64,000 nt of DNA, from assembly GCF_902498805.1 (NCBI RefSeq), contig NZ_LR701573.1:62001-126000 (forward strand), in the 5' to 3' direction. The notes under the pieces were generated by a model, which saw only the letters and a list, made by a program, of their open reading frames with translations, was not told the DNA's origin and did no database searches. A program made the translations under genes and the position numbers. Below are positions 36,663 through 45,752 of the stretch, in pieces. The first letter of the stretch is position 1; each line of letters starts with the position of its first letter. This stretch comes from Imperialibacter sp. EC-SDR9. GTDB taxonomy: Bacteria > Bacteroidota > Bacteroidia > Cytophagales > Cyclobacteriaceae.

Positions 36663-37313
36663 TCATTCTTTGGTACCGAAGGATAAGTCGCCGGCATCGC
36701 CAAGACCAGGCACTATATAGGCCATTTCGTTCAAATGGCTGTCTTTGGCCCAAGTCCATATACTTCCCGGGTGATCGATTGATTCTTCCAGATAGCTGAT
36801 ACCTTCGGGAGCGCTTATCACCGACATGATATGAACGGCTTTCGGGTGGCCGTATTTCAGGCACTGGTTGAAAGCCTTCACTAGCGATTTCCCGGTAGCC
36901 AGCATAGGATCAATTAATACGAGTTGTTTGTTGTCAAGGTTGGGTAAAGCAGAATAATTAAGTGTTATCATTAAATCTTTTGCAGAGCCCTCTTCCCTGT
37001 AGGCGCCAATAAAGCCAGATTCTGCCTTGTCGAAAATGTTCAGAAACCCCTGATAGAAGGGAATACCTGCTCTTAGCACTGTCACCATTACTAAGTCATT
37101 TACAGGTACTTCTGCTTGCGAAGTCCCCAGAGGAGTAGCTACTTCACATTTTTTTGTCATCAGCGTTTTCGAAAACTCGTAGGCCATCAGCTCTCCCAGC
37201 CTCTCCAAATTGGCACGGAAACGAAGCCTGTCCGTCTGTACCGACGTGTCCCTCAATTCACATAAAAACTGGTTGGCTATTGAGGTTTGCTGATTTAAAA
37301 TATGAATCTTCAT
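36663..37313 (-). CDS. upp: Uracil phosphoribosyltransferase
   Basis: 216 aa from ATG 37313; the frame extends upstream, but MKIHILNQQTSIANQFLCEL fits family N-termini. It has the PRPP loop VLIDPMLATGKSLVKAF and the uracil-binding C-terminal AYIVPGLGDAGDLSFGT. It salvages uracil to UMP. It is divergent from the M42 peptidase. Confidence 0.94.
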   Translation of the reverse strand: MKIHILNQQTSIANQFLCELRDTSVQTDRLRFRANLERLGELMAYEFSKTLMTKKCEVATPLGTSQAEVPVNDLVMVTVLRAGIPFYQGFLNIFDKAESGFIGAYREEGSAKDLMITLNYSALPNLDNKQLVLIDPMLATGKSLVKAFNQCLKYGHPKAVHIMSVISAPEGISYLEESIDHPGSIWTWAKDSHLNEMAYIVPGLGDAGDLSFGTKE

Positions 37314-37424
37314 GGCGATGCTTTTGAGATGTTTCAATTTCATAAATTTAACCGCCATTAAAAAGCATCCGATGACCATGGGGGTGATTCTCCAGGGTTG
37401 ACATTTAAGAAAACTGGAAAATCC

Positions 37425-38336
37425 ATGAAGCTATTGAAAGACCTTTGCGCAGTGCATGCTCCCTCAGGCGATGAAGCTCCTATGAAGGAGTTCTTGCTGT
37501 CTTATATAAACAGGCAGCAAAAGACATGGAAGGTGAAGCCCGAGCTTATACAGGGGCCGGAGTTTCAGGATTGCCTCATCCTGGCCTTTGGCAATCCCAG
37601 AACAGCAATTTTTGCGCACATGGACTCCATTGGATTTACTGTCAGATACGACAATCAACTGGTGCCTATAGGCGGGCCAGATGCCGATACCGGTACGCTG
37701 CTGGTAGGAGAGGATAGCCTTGGGCCTATTGAATGCAAGCTTGTGTTAAATGAAGAAGGCCGAGCCTTTTATGAATTTGGCAGAGCCATTAATAGAGGTA
37801 CCAGCCTTACCTACAAATGCAACTTTCGACAACACGACGACATGGTAACTACTTGTTATCTTGATAACCGTTTGGGTGTTTATAATGCCTTGAAAGTAGC
37901 GGAAACACTTGAACATGGAGTGATAGTCTTCAGTGCATGGGAAGAGCACGGAGGTGGTTCGGTGCAGTACCTCACCAAATATTTGTACGAGCGCTGGCAG
38001 ATAAAACAGGCACTGGTCTCGGACATTACCTGGGTAACGGACGGAGTGCATCATGGCAAAGGTGTGGTGGTGTCAATGAGAGATAAAAATATTCCACGAA
38101 AATCGTATGTGGATAGGGTCATAGCTATCGCTCAGTCGTCAGGTGTGCCTTTTCAGCTAGAGGTAGAAGGGAGTGGTTCTTCTGATGGTCGGGACGTGCA
38201 AATTTCTCCCTATCCCATCGACTGGTGTTTTGTGGGAGCACCTGAAAGTAATGTGCACTCGCCGAACGAAACCGTGCACAAAGACGACATTTCTGCTATG
38301 GTTAGTCTTTATGAAGTATTGATGGCTGAATTGTAG
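37425..38336 (+). CDS. M42-family aminopeptidase
   Basis: 303 aa from ATG 37425 (an in-frame TTG at 37398 is less likely). Co-catalytic metal ligands are visible in order: FAHMDSIGF (His), CYLDNRLGV (Asp), WEEHGGGS (Glu-Glu), SDITWVTDG (Asp) and NVHSPNETVH (His). M42 (PepA/TET-like) enzymes are cytoplasmic and trim short peptides. The protein is a little shorter than the usual 340-360 aa, so the inserted dimerisation domain is small. Confidence 0.86.
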   Translation: MKLLKDLCAVHAPSGDEAPMKEFLLSYINRQQKTWKVKPELIQGPEFQDCLILAFGNPRTAIFAHMDSIGFTVRYDNQLVPIGGPDADTGTLLVGEDSLGPIECKLVLNEEGRAFYEFGRAINRGTSLTYKCNFRQHDDMVTTCYLDNRLGVYNALKVAETLEHGVIVFSAWEEHGGGSVQYLTKYLYERWQIKQALVSDITWVTDGVHHGKGVVVSMRDKNIPRKSYVDRVIAIAQSSGVPFQLEVEGSGSSDGRDVQISPYPIDWCFVGAPESNVHSPNETVHKDDISAMVSLYEVLMAEL

Positions 38337-38405
38337 TCAGGCAGAGTTGCAAGGCAAATACTTGTGTATTTCGAACAGCTGTTTGCCTTAAAATACTGAA
38401 GAGGT

Positions 38406-38933
38406 ATGATGATAAACAACAAGGAATTTGAGCATTATATAGATCGCAGCCAGATCAGCAATAGACTCAACGAGCTTGCTGAGCAAATTGACACGGATTA
38501 TACTGGTAAAAGTGTCGTGATGCTTGCCGTCCTGAATGGCGCCTTCATTTTTGCCGGTGATCTTATCCGTTTGCTTAAGGTCGATGCCGAGGTTTCCTTT
38601 GTAAAGCTAAAATCTTACCGAGGTTTGGCTTCATCTGGCGAAGTACAAACCCTGATAGGGCTAATGCATGAGTTAAAAGATAGAGAAGTATTGATTGTAG
38701 AGGATATTATAGACACAGGGCGCACAATGAGCAAACTTTTGGAAATGGTTTGGGAGCAGTCGCCAGCATCAGTTAAAGTCTGCACGCTGCTGGTAAAACC
38801 TGATGTTTTCAAGAGCAAATACCCTCTTGATTACGTTGGTTTCAGCATTCCTGACAAGTTTGTTGTGGGCTACGGACTTGATTATGACGAGCTTGGCAGG
38901 CAACTGCCAGACATCTATAAAATTAAAGACTGA
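38406..38933 (+). CDS. hpt: Hypoxanthine phosphoribosyltransferase
   Basis: 175 aa with the PRPP-binding EVLIVEDIIDTGRTMSKLLE, the flexible-loop SFVKLKSYRG and C-terminal DYVGFSIPDKFVVGYGLDY. It converts hypoxanthine or guanine to IMP or GMP. It is followed 71 bp later by adk, a common purine-salvage arrangement in Bacteroidota. Confidence 0.95.
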   Translation: MMINNKEFEHYIDRSQISNRLNELAEQIDTDYTGKSVVMLAVLNGAFIFAGDLIRLLKVDAEVSFVKLKSYRGLASSGEVQTLIGLMHELKDREVLIVEDIIDTGRTMSKLLEMVWEQSPASVKVCTLLVKPDVFKSKYPLDYVGFSIPDKFVVGYGLDYDELGRQLPDIYKIKD

Positions 38934-39004
38934 AGTTTGTAATTCTTTTTTTGATAAGTATTTCGGATTTTTGGCCCTTTGTAAGAGAAACGAAACCTAA
39001 TGTA

Positions 39005-39577
39005 ATGCTGAATATTGTTTTGTTTGGCCCTCCGGGTGCCGGTAAGGGAACCCAGAGTGAAAAGCTAATTAGCAAATATCACCTGACGCATATATCAACT
39101 GGCGACTTATTTCGCAAGCACCTGACTGAAGGCACTGAGCTTGGAAAGCTAGCTCAGAAATACATGGATGATGGCAAACTGGTTCCTGATGAGGTGGTGA
39201 TTGGCATGGTAGATGTCAAGCTGAAGTCTACCGATGGGTCGTCGGGGGTTATTTTCGATGGCTTTCCCCGCACTGTTAATCAGGCCGAGGCACTGGACAA
39301 GCTGCTCAATGGTATGGGAGAACCTATCAAAGGAATGATAGCGCTCAATGTTCCTGAAGCTGAGTTAAGGGTTAGGATCAAAGAAAGGGGTAAGACTTCC
39401 GGCAGAGTGGATGACCAGGACGAAGCCAAAATAACCACCAGGATAAAAGTTTACCAGGATGAGACGATGCCGGTAGCTAATTACTACAAGTCGCAAAGTA
39501 AATACCATCAAATAGAGGGAGTTGGTGAAATAGAAGAGATATTTCACGACATTTGCAGCGTAATAGACTCTTTCTAA
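39005..39577 (+). CDS. adk: Adenylate kinase, short-LID type
   Basis: 190 aa from ATG 39005 (MLNIVLFGPPGAGKGTQ). It has the P-loop GPPGAGKGTQ, the AMP site STGDLFRKHL and FDGFPRTVNQAEAL. The LID region (KERGKTSGRVDDQDEAKI) is short, without zinc-binding cysteines. It makes ADP from AMP and ATP. It sits between hpt and obgE on one strand. Confidence 0.96.
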   Translation: MLNIVLFGPPGAGKGTQSEKLISKYHLTHISTGDLFRKHLTEGTELGKLAQKYMDDGKLVPDEVVIGMVDVKLKSTDGSSGVIFDGFPRTVNQAEALDKLLNGMGEPIKGMIALNVPEAELRVRIKERGKTSGRVDDQDEAKITTRIKVYQDETMPVANYYKSQSKYHQIEGVGEIEEIFHDICSVIDSF

Positions 39578-39636
39578 GAGCAAAGAAATAAGGAGGGGGA
39601 TGCTTTTCCATGGCGAAAAGCGTCCTCATTTATTAT

Positions 39637-40629
39637 ATGGCTGACAATAACTTCATTGACTACGTAAAAATTAGCTGTAAATCGGGCAACGGCGGGGCTG
39701 GTTCAGTTCACTTTCATCAGGAAAAATTTATTGATAAAGGAGGGCCCGATGGCGGCGATGGTGGCCGGGGTGGCCACATTATTCTGAAAGGAAACTCGCA
39801 ACTGTGGACTTTGTTGCACCTCAAATACCGAAAGCACATCATTGCGGAAAATGGTGTGGCAGGTGCAGGCGATAAATGTACAGGTGCTCAAGGCAAGGAC
39901 ATTATTCTCGACGTGCCCCTTGGGACGGTAGCAAGGGACGCCGAGACCGGCAAAAAGTTGCTGGAGATTGTTGAAGATGGCCAGAAAGTTATTTTAAAAA
40001 AGGGCGGCCTCGGAGGGCTGGGCAACGACCATTTTAAATCGCCCACCAACCAAGTGCCTACTTACGCCCAACCAGGTACGCCGGGTGAAGAGGGTTGGGT
40101 AATCCTGGAGTTGAAACTTTTAGCCGATGTAGGCCTTGTGGGGTTTCCAAATGCCGGAAAGTCGACCCTTCTTTCTGTTATTTCAGCAGCACGACCTGAA
40201 ATAGCCGACTATCCCTTTACCACCCTCACACCCAATTTAGGGGTTGTGCCCTACCGTGACTTTAAGTCGTTCGTTGTGGCCGACATACCAGGTATCATCG
40301 AAGGCGCCGCTGAGGGAAAAGGTCTCGGCGTACGCTTCCTGCGTCATATCGAGCGAAATTCCATTCTCTTGTTTATGTTGCCAGCCGATGCATCTGATAT
40401 CAAAAAAGAATACAACATCCTTCTCAACGAACTCAAAAAGTTCAACCCGGAACTGCTGGATAAGCAACGGCTCCTGGCGATCACGAAGTCGGATATGCTT
40501 GATGAAGAACTCATGACGGAGATGAAAGCGGAACTGCCCGACGATGTAGAAGCTATATTTATTTCGAGCGTAACCCAACAAGGCATACAGGAATTGAAAG
40601 ATAAGATTTGGCAAACCATTAACAGCTAG
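39637..40629 (+). CDS. obgE: GTPase ObgE/CgtA
   Basis: 330 aa from the preferred ATG 39637 ([20 protein letters not shown]); an in-frame ATG at 39610 adds nine residues untypical of the family. It has the glycine-rich OBG domain (residues 1-155) and the G domain with G1 [10 protein letters not shown]3 DIPGI and G4 TKSD. No C-terminal OCT domain. It is a 50S assembly and stress GTPase. A good Shine-Dalgarno-like AAGGAGGGGG lies 30-40 bp upstream, before a 14-codon leader frame at 39600. Confidence 0.96.
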   Translation: MADNNFIDYVKISCKSGNGGAGSVHFHQEKFIDKGGPDGGDGGRGGHIILKGNSQLWTLLHLKYRKHIIAENGVAGAGDKCTGAQGKDIILDVPLGTVARDAETGKKLLEIVEDGQKVILKKGGLGGLGNDHFKSPTNQVPTYAQPGTPGEEGWVILELKLLADVGLVGFPNAGKSTLLSVISAARPEIADYPFTTLTPNLGVVPYRDFKSFVVADIPGIIEGAAEGKGLGVRFLRHIERNSILLFMLPADASDIKKEYNILLNELKKFNPELLDKQRLLAITKSDMLDEELMTEMKAELPDDVEAIFISSVTQQGIQELKDKIWQTINS

Positions 40630-40689
40630 TGTCATCTTGTCAGTCAGAAGTGGTTTGGCAAAGTAATTGACTCTTGCTGGCAGGAATTA

Positions 40690-41280
40690 ATGTTTCTTGA
40701 AATGGCAAAAAAAAACGTGGAAGAGAACAAAGAAACTATTGAGAATAGTGTAGAAGAGCAGGTTTTGGAGAGCGAAAATGCCAATGCCTCTGAGGAGAGT
40801 ACTGACAATGGGTCAGATGCTGCTGAAGACGAAATGACTGCACTGAAGAGAGAATTGGAAGAGTCAAAAGATAAATACCTGAGGCTTTATTCTGAGTTTG
40901 ATAACTATAGAAGAAGAACAGCCAAAGAAAGGGTGGAACTTATAAAAACGGCTGGTGAGGACGTATTGGCCGTACTTATTCCTGTGGTAGACGACTTTGA
41001 AAGGGCAAAAAAATCAATAGATAGTGAAGAGGTTGAGGCTTCAGTAAAAGAAGGTATTGATCTTATTTACAACAAACTAATCAAGGTGCTTGACCAAAAA
41101 GGGCTGAAGGCCATGGAAGTTGACACAGGCCATGAGTTCGACCCCGAATTACACGAAGCGGTGACTCAGTTTCCTGCACCCGACGAGTCGTTGAAGGGAA
41201 AGGTGATAGATGTCGTGGAGAAGGGATACGTTTTGGGTGACAAGGTCATCAGGTTTGCAAAAGTGGTAACAGGGGCATAA
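40690..41280 (+). CDS. grpE: Nucleotide exchange factor GrpE
   Basis: 196 aa. An acidic disordered N-terminus (to about 55) is followed by the long coiled coil (ALKRELEESKDKYLRLYSEF) and the C-terminal beta domain (GHEFDPELHEAV, EKGYVLGDKVIRFAKVVT). It releases ADP from DnaK. ATG 40702 (MAKKNVEEN) is an alternative start. It is followed 6 bp later by dnaJ; dnaK is not nearby, and no CIRCE element was seen. Confidence 0.95.
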   Translation: MFLEMAKKNVEENKETIENSVEEQVLESENANASEESTDNGSDAAEDEMTALKRELEESKDKYLRLYSEFDNYRRRTAKERVELIKTAGEDVLAVLIPVVDDFERAKKSIDSEEVEASVKEGIDLIYNKLIKVLDQKGLKAMEVDTGHEFDPELHEAVTQFPAPDESLKGKVIDVVEKGYVLGDKVIRFAKVVTGA

Positions 41281-41286
41281 TTGACT

Positions 41287-42414
41287 ATGGCGAAAAGAGA
41301 CTTTTACGAAATCTTAGGAGTAGAAAAGGGCGCACCACAGGAGGAAATAAAGAAGGCTTATAGAAAAATAGCCATCAAATTTCACCCTGACAAAAACCCC
41401 AATGACCCTACGGCTGAGGAAAAATTCAAAGAGGCAGCCGAAGCTTATGAAGTCCTAAGCAATGCTGAGAAACGCCAGCGGTATGATCGTTATGGTCATC
41501 AGGGTGTTGGCGGTGCCCCGGGTGGCGGCTTCAGTGGCGGTGGCATGTCAATGGACGACATCTTTGACCAGTTCGGCGATATTTTCGGCGGTGGTGGCGG
41601 CAGCCCTTTTGAAAGCTTTTTTGGAGGCGGACGCTCCGGTCGTGGCGGTGGTCGAAAGGGGTCTAATCTTCGCATCAAGCTGAAACTTACCCTGGTAGAA
41701 ATAGCAAACGGAGTTGAAAAGAAAATAAAAGTGACAAGGCTGGTAACTGCTCCAGGCGTTACGTACGCTACCTGCTCTACCTGCGGCGGCGCTGGTCAGG
41801 TGAGGAAGGTAGTTAACACCATGCTTGGCCAAATGGTATCGAGCAGTACCTGTAGCGCTTGTGGTGGCTCTGGCCAAAGAGTTGACAAACGGCCACCCGG
41901 CGTAGATAGCTCAGGCTTGCAGCCTCAGGAAGAAGTGATCAGCATCAAAATCCCGGCTGGTGTTTCTGATGGTATCCAATTGTCAATGTCTGGCAAAGGT
42001 AACGTTGCTCCTGGTGGCGGAACGCCAGGCGACCTGCTGATTGTGGTGGAAGAGATTGAAGATGAGTTGCTGAAAAGAGACGGCAACAATGTCATTTTTG
42101 ATTTGTACCTCAACTTCGCCGACGCTGCCCTCGGTACTTCACTGGAAGTGCCAACTATCGATGGCAACGTAAAAATAAAAATTGAGCCAGGCACCCAGAG
42201 CGGTAAACTACTCAGGCTGAGAAGCAAAGGTATTCCTGACCTGAACGGCTATGGCCGGGGTGACCAGCTGATCCACGTCAATGTTTGGACACCCAAAACA
42301 CTCGACAAAGAAGAAAGGGAAATACTCGAAAGATTCAGAGAATCTGACAATTTCAGCCCTAATCCAGGCAAATCGGAAAAAGGGTTCTTCGATAAAATGA
42401 AAGAATTCTTTTAA
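41287..42414 (+). CDS. dnaJ: Chaperone DnaJ with a single zinc centre
   Basis: 375 aa from ATG 41287. It has a J domain with HPD ([10 protein letters not shown]), a Gly/Phe-rich linker (to about 120), a cysteine region and two C-terminal substrate-binding domains. Only two of the four CxxCxGxG repeats remain (C163/C166 and C189/C192), equivalent to zinc centre II. The repeats forming centre I are replaced by [11 protein letters not shown] and [12 protein letters not shown]. It delivers clients to DnaK. It is co-transcribed with grpE and ends at a terminator at 42428. Confidence 0.95.
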   Translation: MAKRDFYEILGVEKGAPQEEIKKAYRKIAIKFHPDKNPNDPTAEEKFKEAAEAYEVLSNAEKRQRYDRYGHQGVGGAPGGGFSGGGMSMDDIFDQFGDIFGGGGGSPFESFFGGGRSGRGGGRKGSNLRIKLKLTLVEIANGVEKKIKVTRLVTAPGVTYATCSTCGGAGQVRKVVNTMLGQMVSSSTCSACGGSGQRVDKRPPGVDSSGLQPQEEVISIKIPAGVSDGIQLSMSGKGNVAPGGGTPGDLLIVVEEIEDELLKRDGNNVIFDLYLNFADAALGTSLEVPTIDGNVKIKIEPGTQSGKLLRLRSKGIPDLNGYGRGDQLIHVNVWTPKTLDKEEREILERFRESDNFSPNPGKSEKGFFDKMKEFF

Positions 42415-42427
42415 AAGTCATATTGGA

Positions 42428-42459
42428 ATGCAGTTTCGTCGAAAGGAACTGCATTTTTT
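42428..42459 (+). terminator. Rho-independent terminator of grpE-dnaJ
   Basis: Stem ATGCAGTT / AACTGCAT with an 11-nt loop, then six T residues. Confidence 0.82.
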
Positions 42460-42514
42460 ATTATTTTCTTTCAACATTCGCAACTCTCTCTGCTGTATAT
42501 CGTTGATAGCCACT

Positions 42515-43405
42515 ATGCGGAGATTGGTTTTATTGAGTTTTAGTCTTTTAGCAAGTTTTTCGTCATTTAGTCAGTTAAAAAAGTTTTACTCTGTGAGCAA
42601 CGACTCTGCCTTTCAAAAGGTAGATTTTTGTTTGAGTGCAACTTCTGGCTCTTGCTATATCCGGCCTGTGAAAGCAGCCCAGCCAGTCAATATTTATGGC
42701 AATCCAGACTTCGAAACTATCAACCCATCGTTCAAGACCTACATAAAGAACAGCGTCAAACATGTTAATCTTGACCTCGAAAACTATCAATCCTCCACAA
42801 TAAGCAAAAGTCTGACGTCGAGCATTTTTGGAGACAGCAAAAAGGACGACAAGAATTACTGGAAGATTCTCCTTACCGAGGATAAAGTATACTCTCTGCA
42901 GCTAGCTTATGGTATCGGAAATGCCGATGTGGATCTTTCGGGCATTCCTGTAGAAAAACTAAAGATTAACACCGGAAGCGCTGACGTCATTGTTGATTAT
43001 GCCGATGGCAAAGGAAACCTGGTGGCAATGGACACTTTTTTTGTGAAAGTTGACCTGGGGTCGCTGATCGCCAATCATATCAACCTTACCAACTCAAAAG
43101 TAATTGTGGCCGAAGTGGGGTTTGGAACAGCAGTGCTCGACTTTAGTGATAAAAGCCAGCAATCGTCCAAAATCAGGGCCAGCGTAGGGGCCGGCCGATT
43201 GGAAATGATCATGCCAAAGGAAAACGTTCCGGTGATTATATACCTGCACAACTCGCCTCTTTGCAGTGTTAAAATGCCAGCTGAGTTTACACAGATACGT
43301 AAAAATGTGTACACCAGCTCCAGCTACCATCCCGATGCCCTCGACTTGATGGAGTTCAATATCGACGTTGCACTCGGCAACGTAGAGTTCGTCAGCAAGA
43401 AGTAA
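42515..43405 (+). CDS. Secreted protein with DUF4097/toast-rack-like beta repeats
   Basis: 296 aa from ATG 42515 (MRRLVLLSFSLLASFSSFSQ, a signal peptide). The C-terminal half shows repeated strands with alternating hydrophobic residues (GIGNADVDLSGIPVEKLKIN, GSADVIVDYADGKGN, IRASVGAGRLEMIMP), as in LiaF/DUF4097-type parallel beta-helix domains. Function unknown, periplasmic or surface. The 192 bp before the kinase gene and the dnaJ terminator upstream leave it as a single-gene unit. Confidence 0.65.
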   Translation: MRRLVLLSFSLLASFSSFSQLKKFYSVSNDSAFQKVDFCLSATSGSCYIRPVKAAQPVNIYGNPDFETINPSFKTYIKNSVKHVNLDLENYQSSTISKSLTSSIFGDSKKDDKNYWKILLTEDKVYSLQLAYGIGNADVDLSGIPVEKLKINTGSADVIVDYADGKGNLVAMDTFFVKVDLGSLIANHINLTNSKVIVAEVGFGTAVLDFSDKSQQSSKIRASVGAGRLEMIMPKENVPVIIYLHNSPLCSVKMPAEFTQIRKNVYTSSSYHPDALDLMEFNIDVALGNVEFVSKK

Positions 43406-43612
43406 ATACATTTTCAGTTTATTCATTTGCCTTTTTGGAGTAGCCATTGTGCCAACTGGTTAGCAAGCAATAGCTTGTTTTATAAAAGCGAAATTCTTGA
43501 ACATATAGCCAGGCGCATAAGGAGGGTTAGCACTTAGTTTGAATTACCCTTTTTTTTAAATAATTATGCATAGGCTATGGTGTTTTTTGTTTGCTAATTG
43601 TTGTTCTCCAAG

Positions 43613-45532
43613 ATGATGATTCCAAGATGTTTGGTTCTGACTTTTATGCTTTTTGCGCCCTATTTTTCTTTCGGGCAATCAAGCCTCGACTCACTTCTCA
43701 GTGATTGGGAATTAAGGAAAACGACCGACCCGGACACCACCACCATTAACCTTCTAATTGATATTGCTACAGCTTATCAGTACGACAACACTGACAGTGC
43801 GCTTTACTATTCTAGTTTGGCTGAGGAGTATTCAAGAGAATTGGATTTTACACGTGGGCTCGCCAATAGCCTCACCAAGAAGGGAATCTGCTACTACATT
43901 AGAGGTGTTTACGATTTGTCGCTCGATGCTCACTCAAGTGCTCTGGTGTTGCATCGGCAGATTGGCAACGGAAAGGGGATGGCACTAAGTCTGAATGGTA
44001 TCAGTTTGGTGTATCTCGGCAAGGACGATTTGATCAGAACGATTGAGTATCAGCGGCAGTCAATTTGGTACAGTAAAAACAGCACTGACTCCTCCCTACT
44101 GGCAAATAATTATTTTAACCTTGGCCTCGCTTTCGACGAGTTGCGACAGTTTGACAGCGCCTACCACTATCTCGATGCTGCTATCAGGGTTTGCAATGTT
44201 TACAAAAATGAAAGAATCAAGCTCATGGTAAACAATCGCCTGGCGCTTACTTATTTTCACGAGGGTAGGTACCGGGATGCCATCGAGCAGTACAAAAAAG
44301 TGCTTAATGCGGATTATTATCAAAGCAACTGGGAGAGCACCTTTGCGCACGCTGGTATGGCCGAGGCGTACATTAGCCTTGATGAACCCGAAACAGCTAT
44401 CAATCACGGACGTTACGCTCTGGACTATGCAGAGAGAGTGGGGGCAATGTGGGACAAGCAAAGAGCCTACGGGGTGCTGGCAGAGGCTTATGCTGAAAGC
44501 GGTGATTTTGAAAACGCCTTCGAAACACATAAAAAATATAAACAGTTGAGTGACTCGATTCTCAGCGAGGCGAAAGAGAAAGAAATAAACTTATTGATGG
44601 TCAAGTACCATGAAGCAGAGAATCAAAAACTGGCTCAGGAGAACAAGGTTCAGGAAAAAGAGCTTCGGGTTACGTTTCTGGCTAGCATCATTTTTGCCGT
44701 GGTGCTGGTATTCACAATTGCCGTTGCCTATCTCTTATCTAGAAATAGCAAGATAAAGAGCAGACTCAACGTAAAACTCACGCAGCAAAATGAGGACATT
44801 GCCAGGAAAAAGGAGCAGATAGAAAAGCAAAATGAAAGGCTTGAGGCATTGAATAGTACTAATTCACTGATACTTTCTATTATAAGCCATGACATGCGAA
44901 GTCCGATAGCTTCGATGCAGTCAACGATCGAATTGATGAAGGGAAAGTTTGGCGCTGCATTCAAAGACTATGCAATATTTGAGGAGCTCGGTAAGCGAGT
45001 TGATAATGTAGCTAACATGCTCAATAACCTGCTCACTTGGGCAGGAGCACAGTTTTCTGGCATTCAAACCACTATTGAGGAAGTTAATGCCACCGCTGTT
45101 GTGCAGGATTTAGTGGCTGTTTATGGTTTTCAGGCCGGGGAGAAAAATATAAGCCTGGTTCACCAACCACAAGCCAATATTTTCTTGCGGGCGGATGTTT
45201 CCCAGCTGAAAATCATTGTGCAAAACTTACTGAGCAACGCTATCAAATTCACAAGAGAAGGTGGTGAAGTGAAGATCTATTATTCAGAAAGCAACTTTAT
45301 GACTTCGGTGCATATACGAGACAACGGTGTGGGCATGACGGAGGAAAGGTTGGAAGCTATTCAAAGTAAAGTTAGCAAAAGACTGACTGAACTCGGAACC
45401 AGCAATGAGCAGGGTACCGGCCTGGGGATTTTACTCGTCAAGCAATTCATTGCGAGCAACGAAGGCTCTATGGAAATCAAAAGTGAAGCAGGCAAGGGGA
45501 CAGAGTTCGTTGTCAGCTTTAAAAGTGTATGA
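43613..45532 (+). CDS. TPR-repeat sensor histidine kinase
   Basis: 639 aa from ATG 43613 (signal peptide, cleavage near SFGQ). The N-terminal ~320 residues form six to seven TPR-like repeats in the periplasm. A membrane helix (VTFLASIIFAVVLVFTIAVA) and coiled coil lead to the HisKA site SIISHDMRSP (H426) and an HATPase domain with N box (NLLSNAIKF), DNGVGM and GTGLGILLV. No receiver domain. It is the first of three sensor kinases in a row. A small hairpin with T run at 45521-45547 may end it. Confidence 0.9.
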   Translation: MMIPRCLVLTFMLFAPYFSFGQSSLDSLLSDWELRKTTDPDTTTINLLIDIATAYQYDNTDSALYYSSLAEEYSRELDFTRGLANSLTKKGICYYIRGVYDLSLDAHSSALVLHRQIGNGKGMALSLNGISLVYLGKDDLIRTIEYQRQSIWYSKNSTDSSLLANNYFNLGLAFDELRQFDSAYHYLDAAIRVCNVYKNERIKLMVNNRLALTYFHEGRYRDAIEQYKKVLNADYYQSNWESTFAHAGMAEAYISLDEPETAINHGRYALDYAERVGAMWDKQRAYGVLAEAYAESGDFENAFETHKKYKQLSDSILSEAKEKEINLLMVKYHEAENQKLAQENKVQEKELRVTFLASIIFAVVLVFTIAVAYLLSRNSKIKSRLNVKLTQQNEDIARKKEQIEKQNERLEALNSTNSLILSIISHDMRSPIASMQSTIELMKGKFGAAFKDYAIFEELGKRVDNVANMLNNLLTWAGAQFSGIQTTIEEVNATAVVQDLVAVYGFQAGEKNISLVHQPQANIFLRADVSQLKIIVQNLLSNAIKFTREGGEVKIYYSESNFMTSVHIRDNGVGMTEERLEAIQSKVSKRLTELGTSNEQGTGLGILLVKQFIASNEGSMEIKSEAGKGTEFVVSFKSV

Positions 45533-45752
45533 CGCTTCACTTTTTTTGCCAACCTGTAATTTTGGTAGTCTAAAGATTCGGCGACTATATCTGCTGCTGC
45601 CCTCAGTTGGTCGAAATCACACACCTGCCATAGCAATTGATGCGTTGTAATAGTGATCTTTGTATCATCACTCTCTTCCATTACTCTCGACATTATCAAT
45701 TATTTATTGTTGCTATCCTTCAAAATCAACGAAGGATTAAGAGTAGTTTGCT

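Noticed and set aside
40640-40690. CIRCE/heat-shock operator before grpE
   Set aside because: No inverted repeat TTAGCACTC-N9-GAGTGCTAA is present.
45361-45699. Antisense frame overlapping the end of the TPR kinase
   Set aside because: Its first ~55 codons look protein-like, but it has no promoter or homology I recognise and the rest is antisense to a conserved HATPase.
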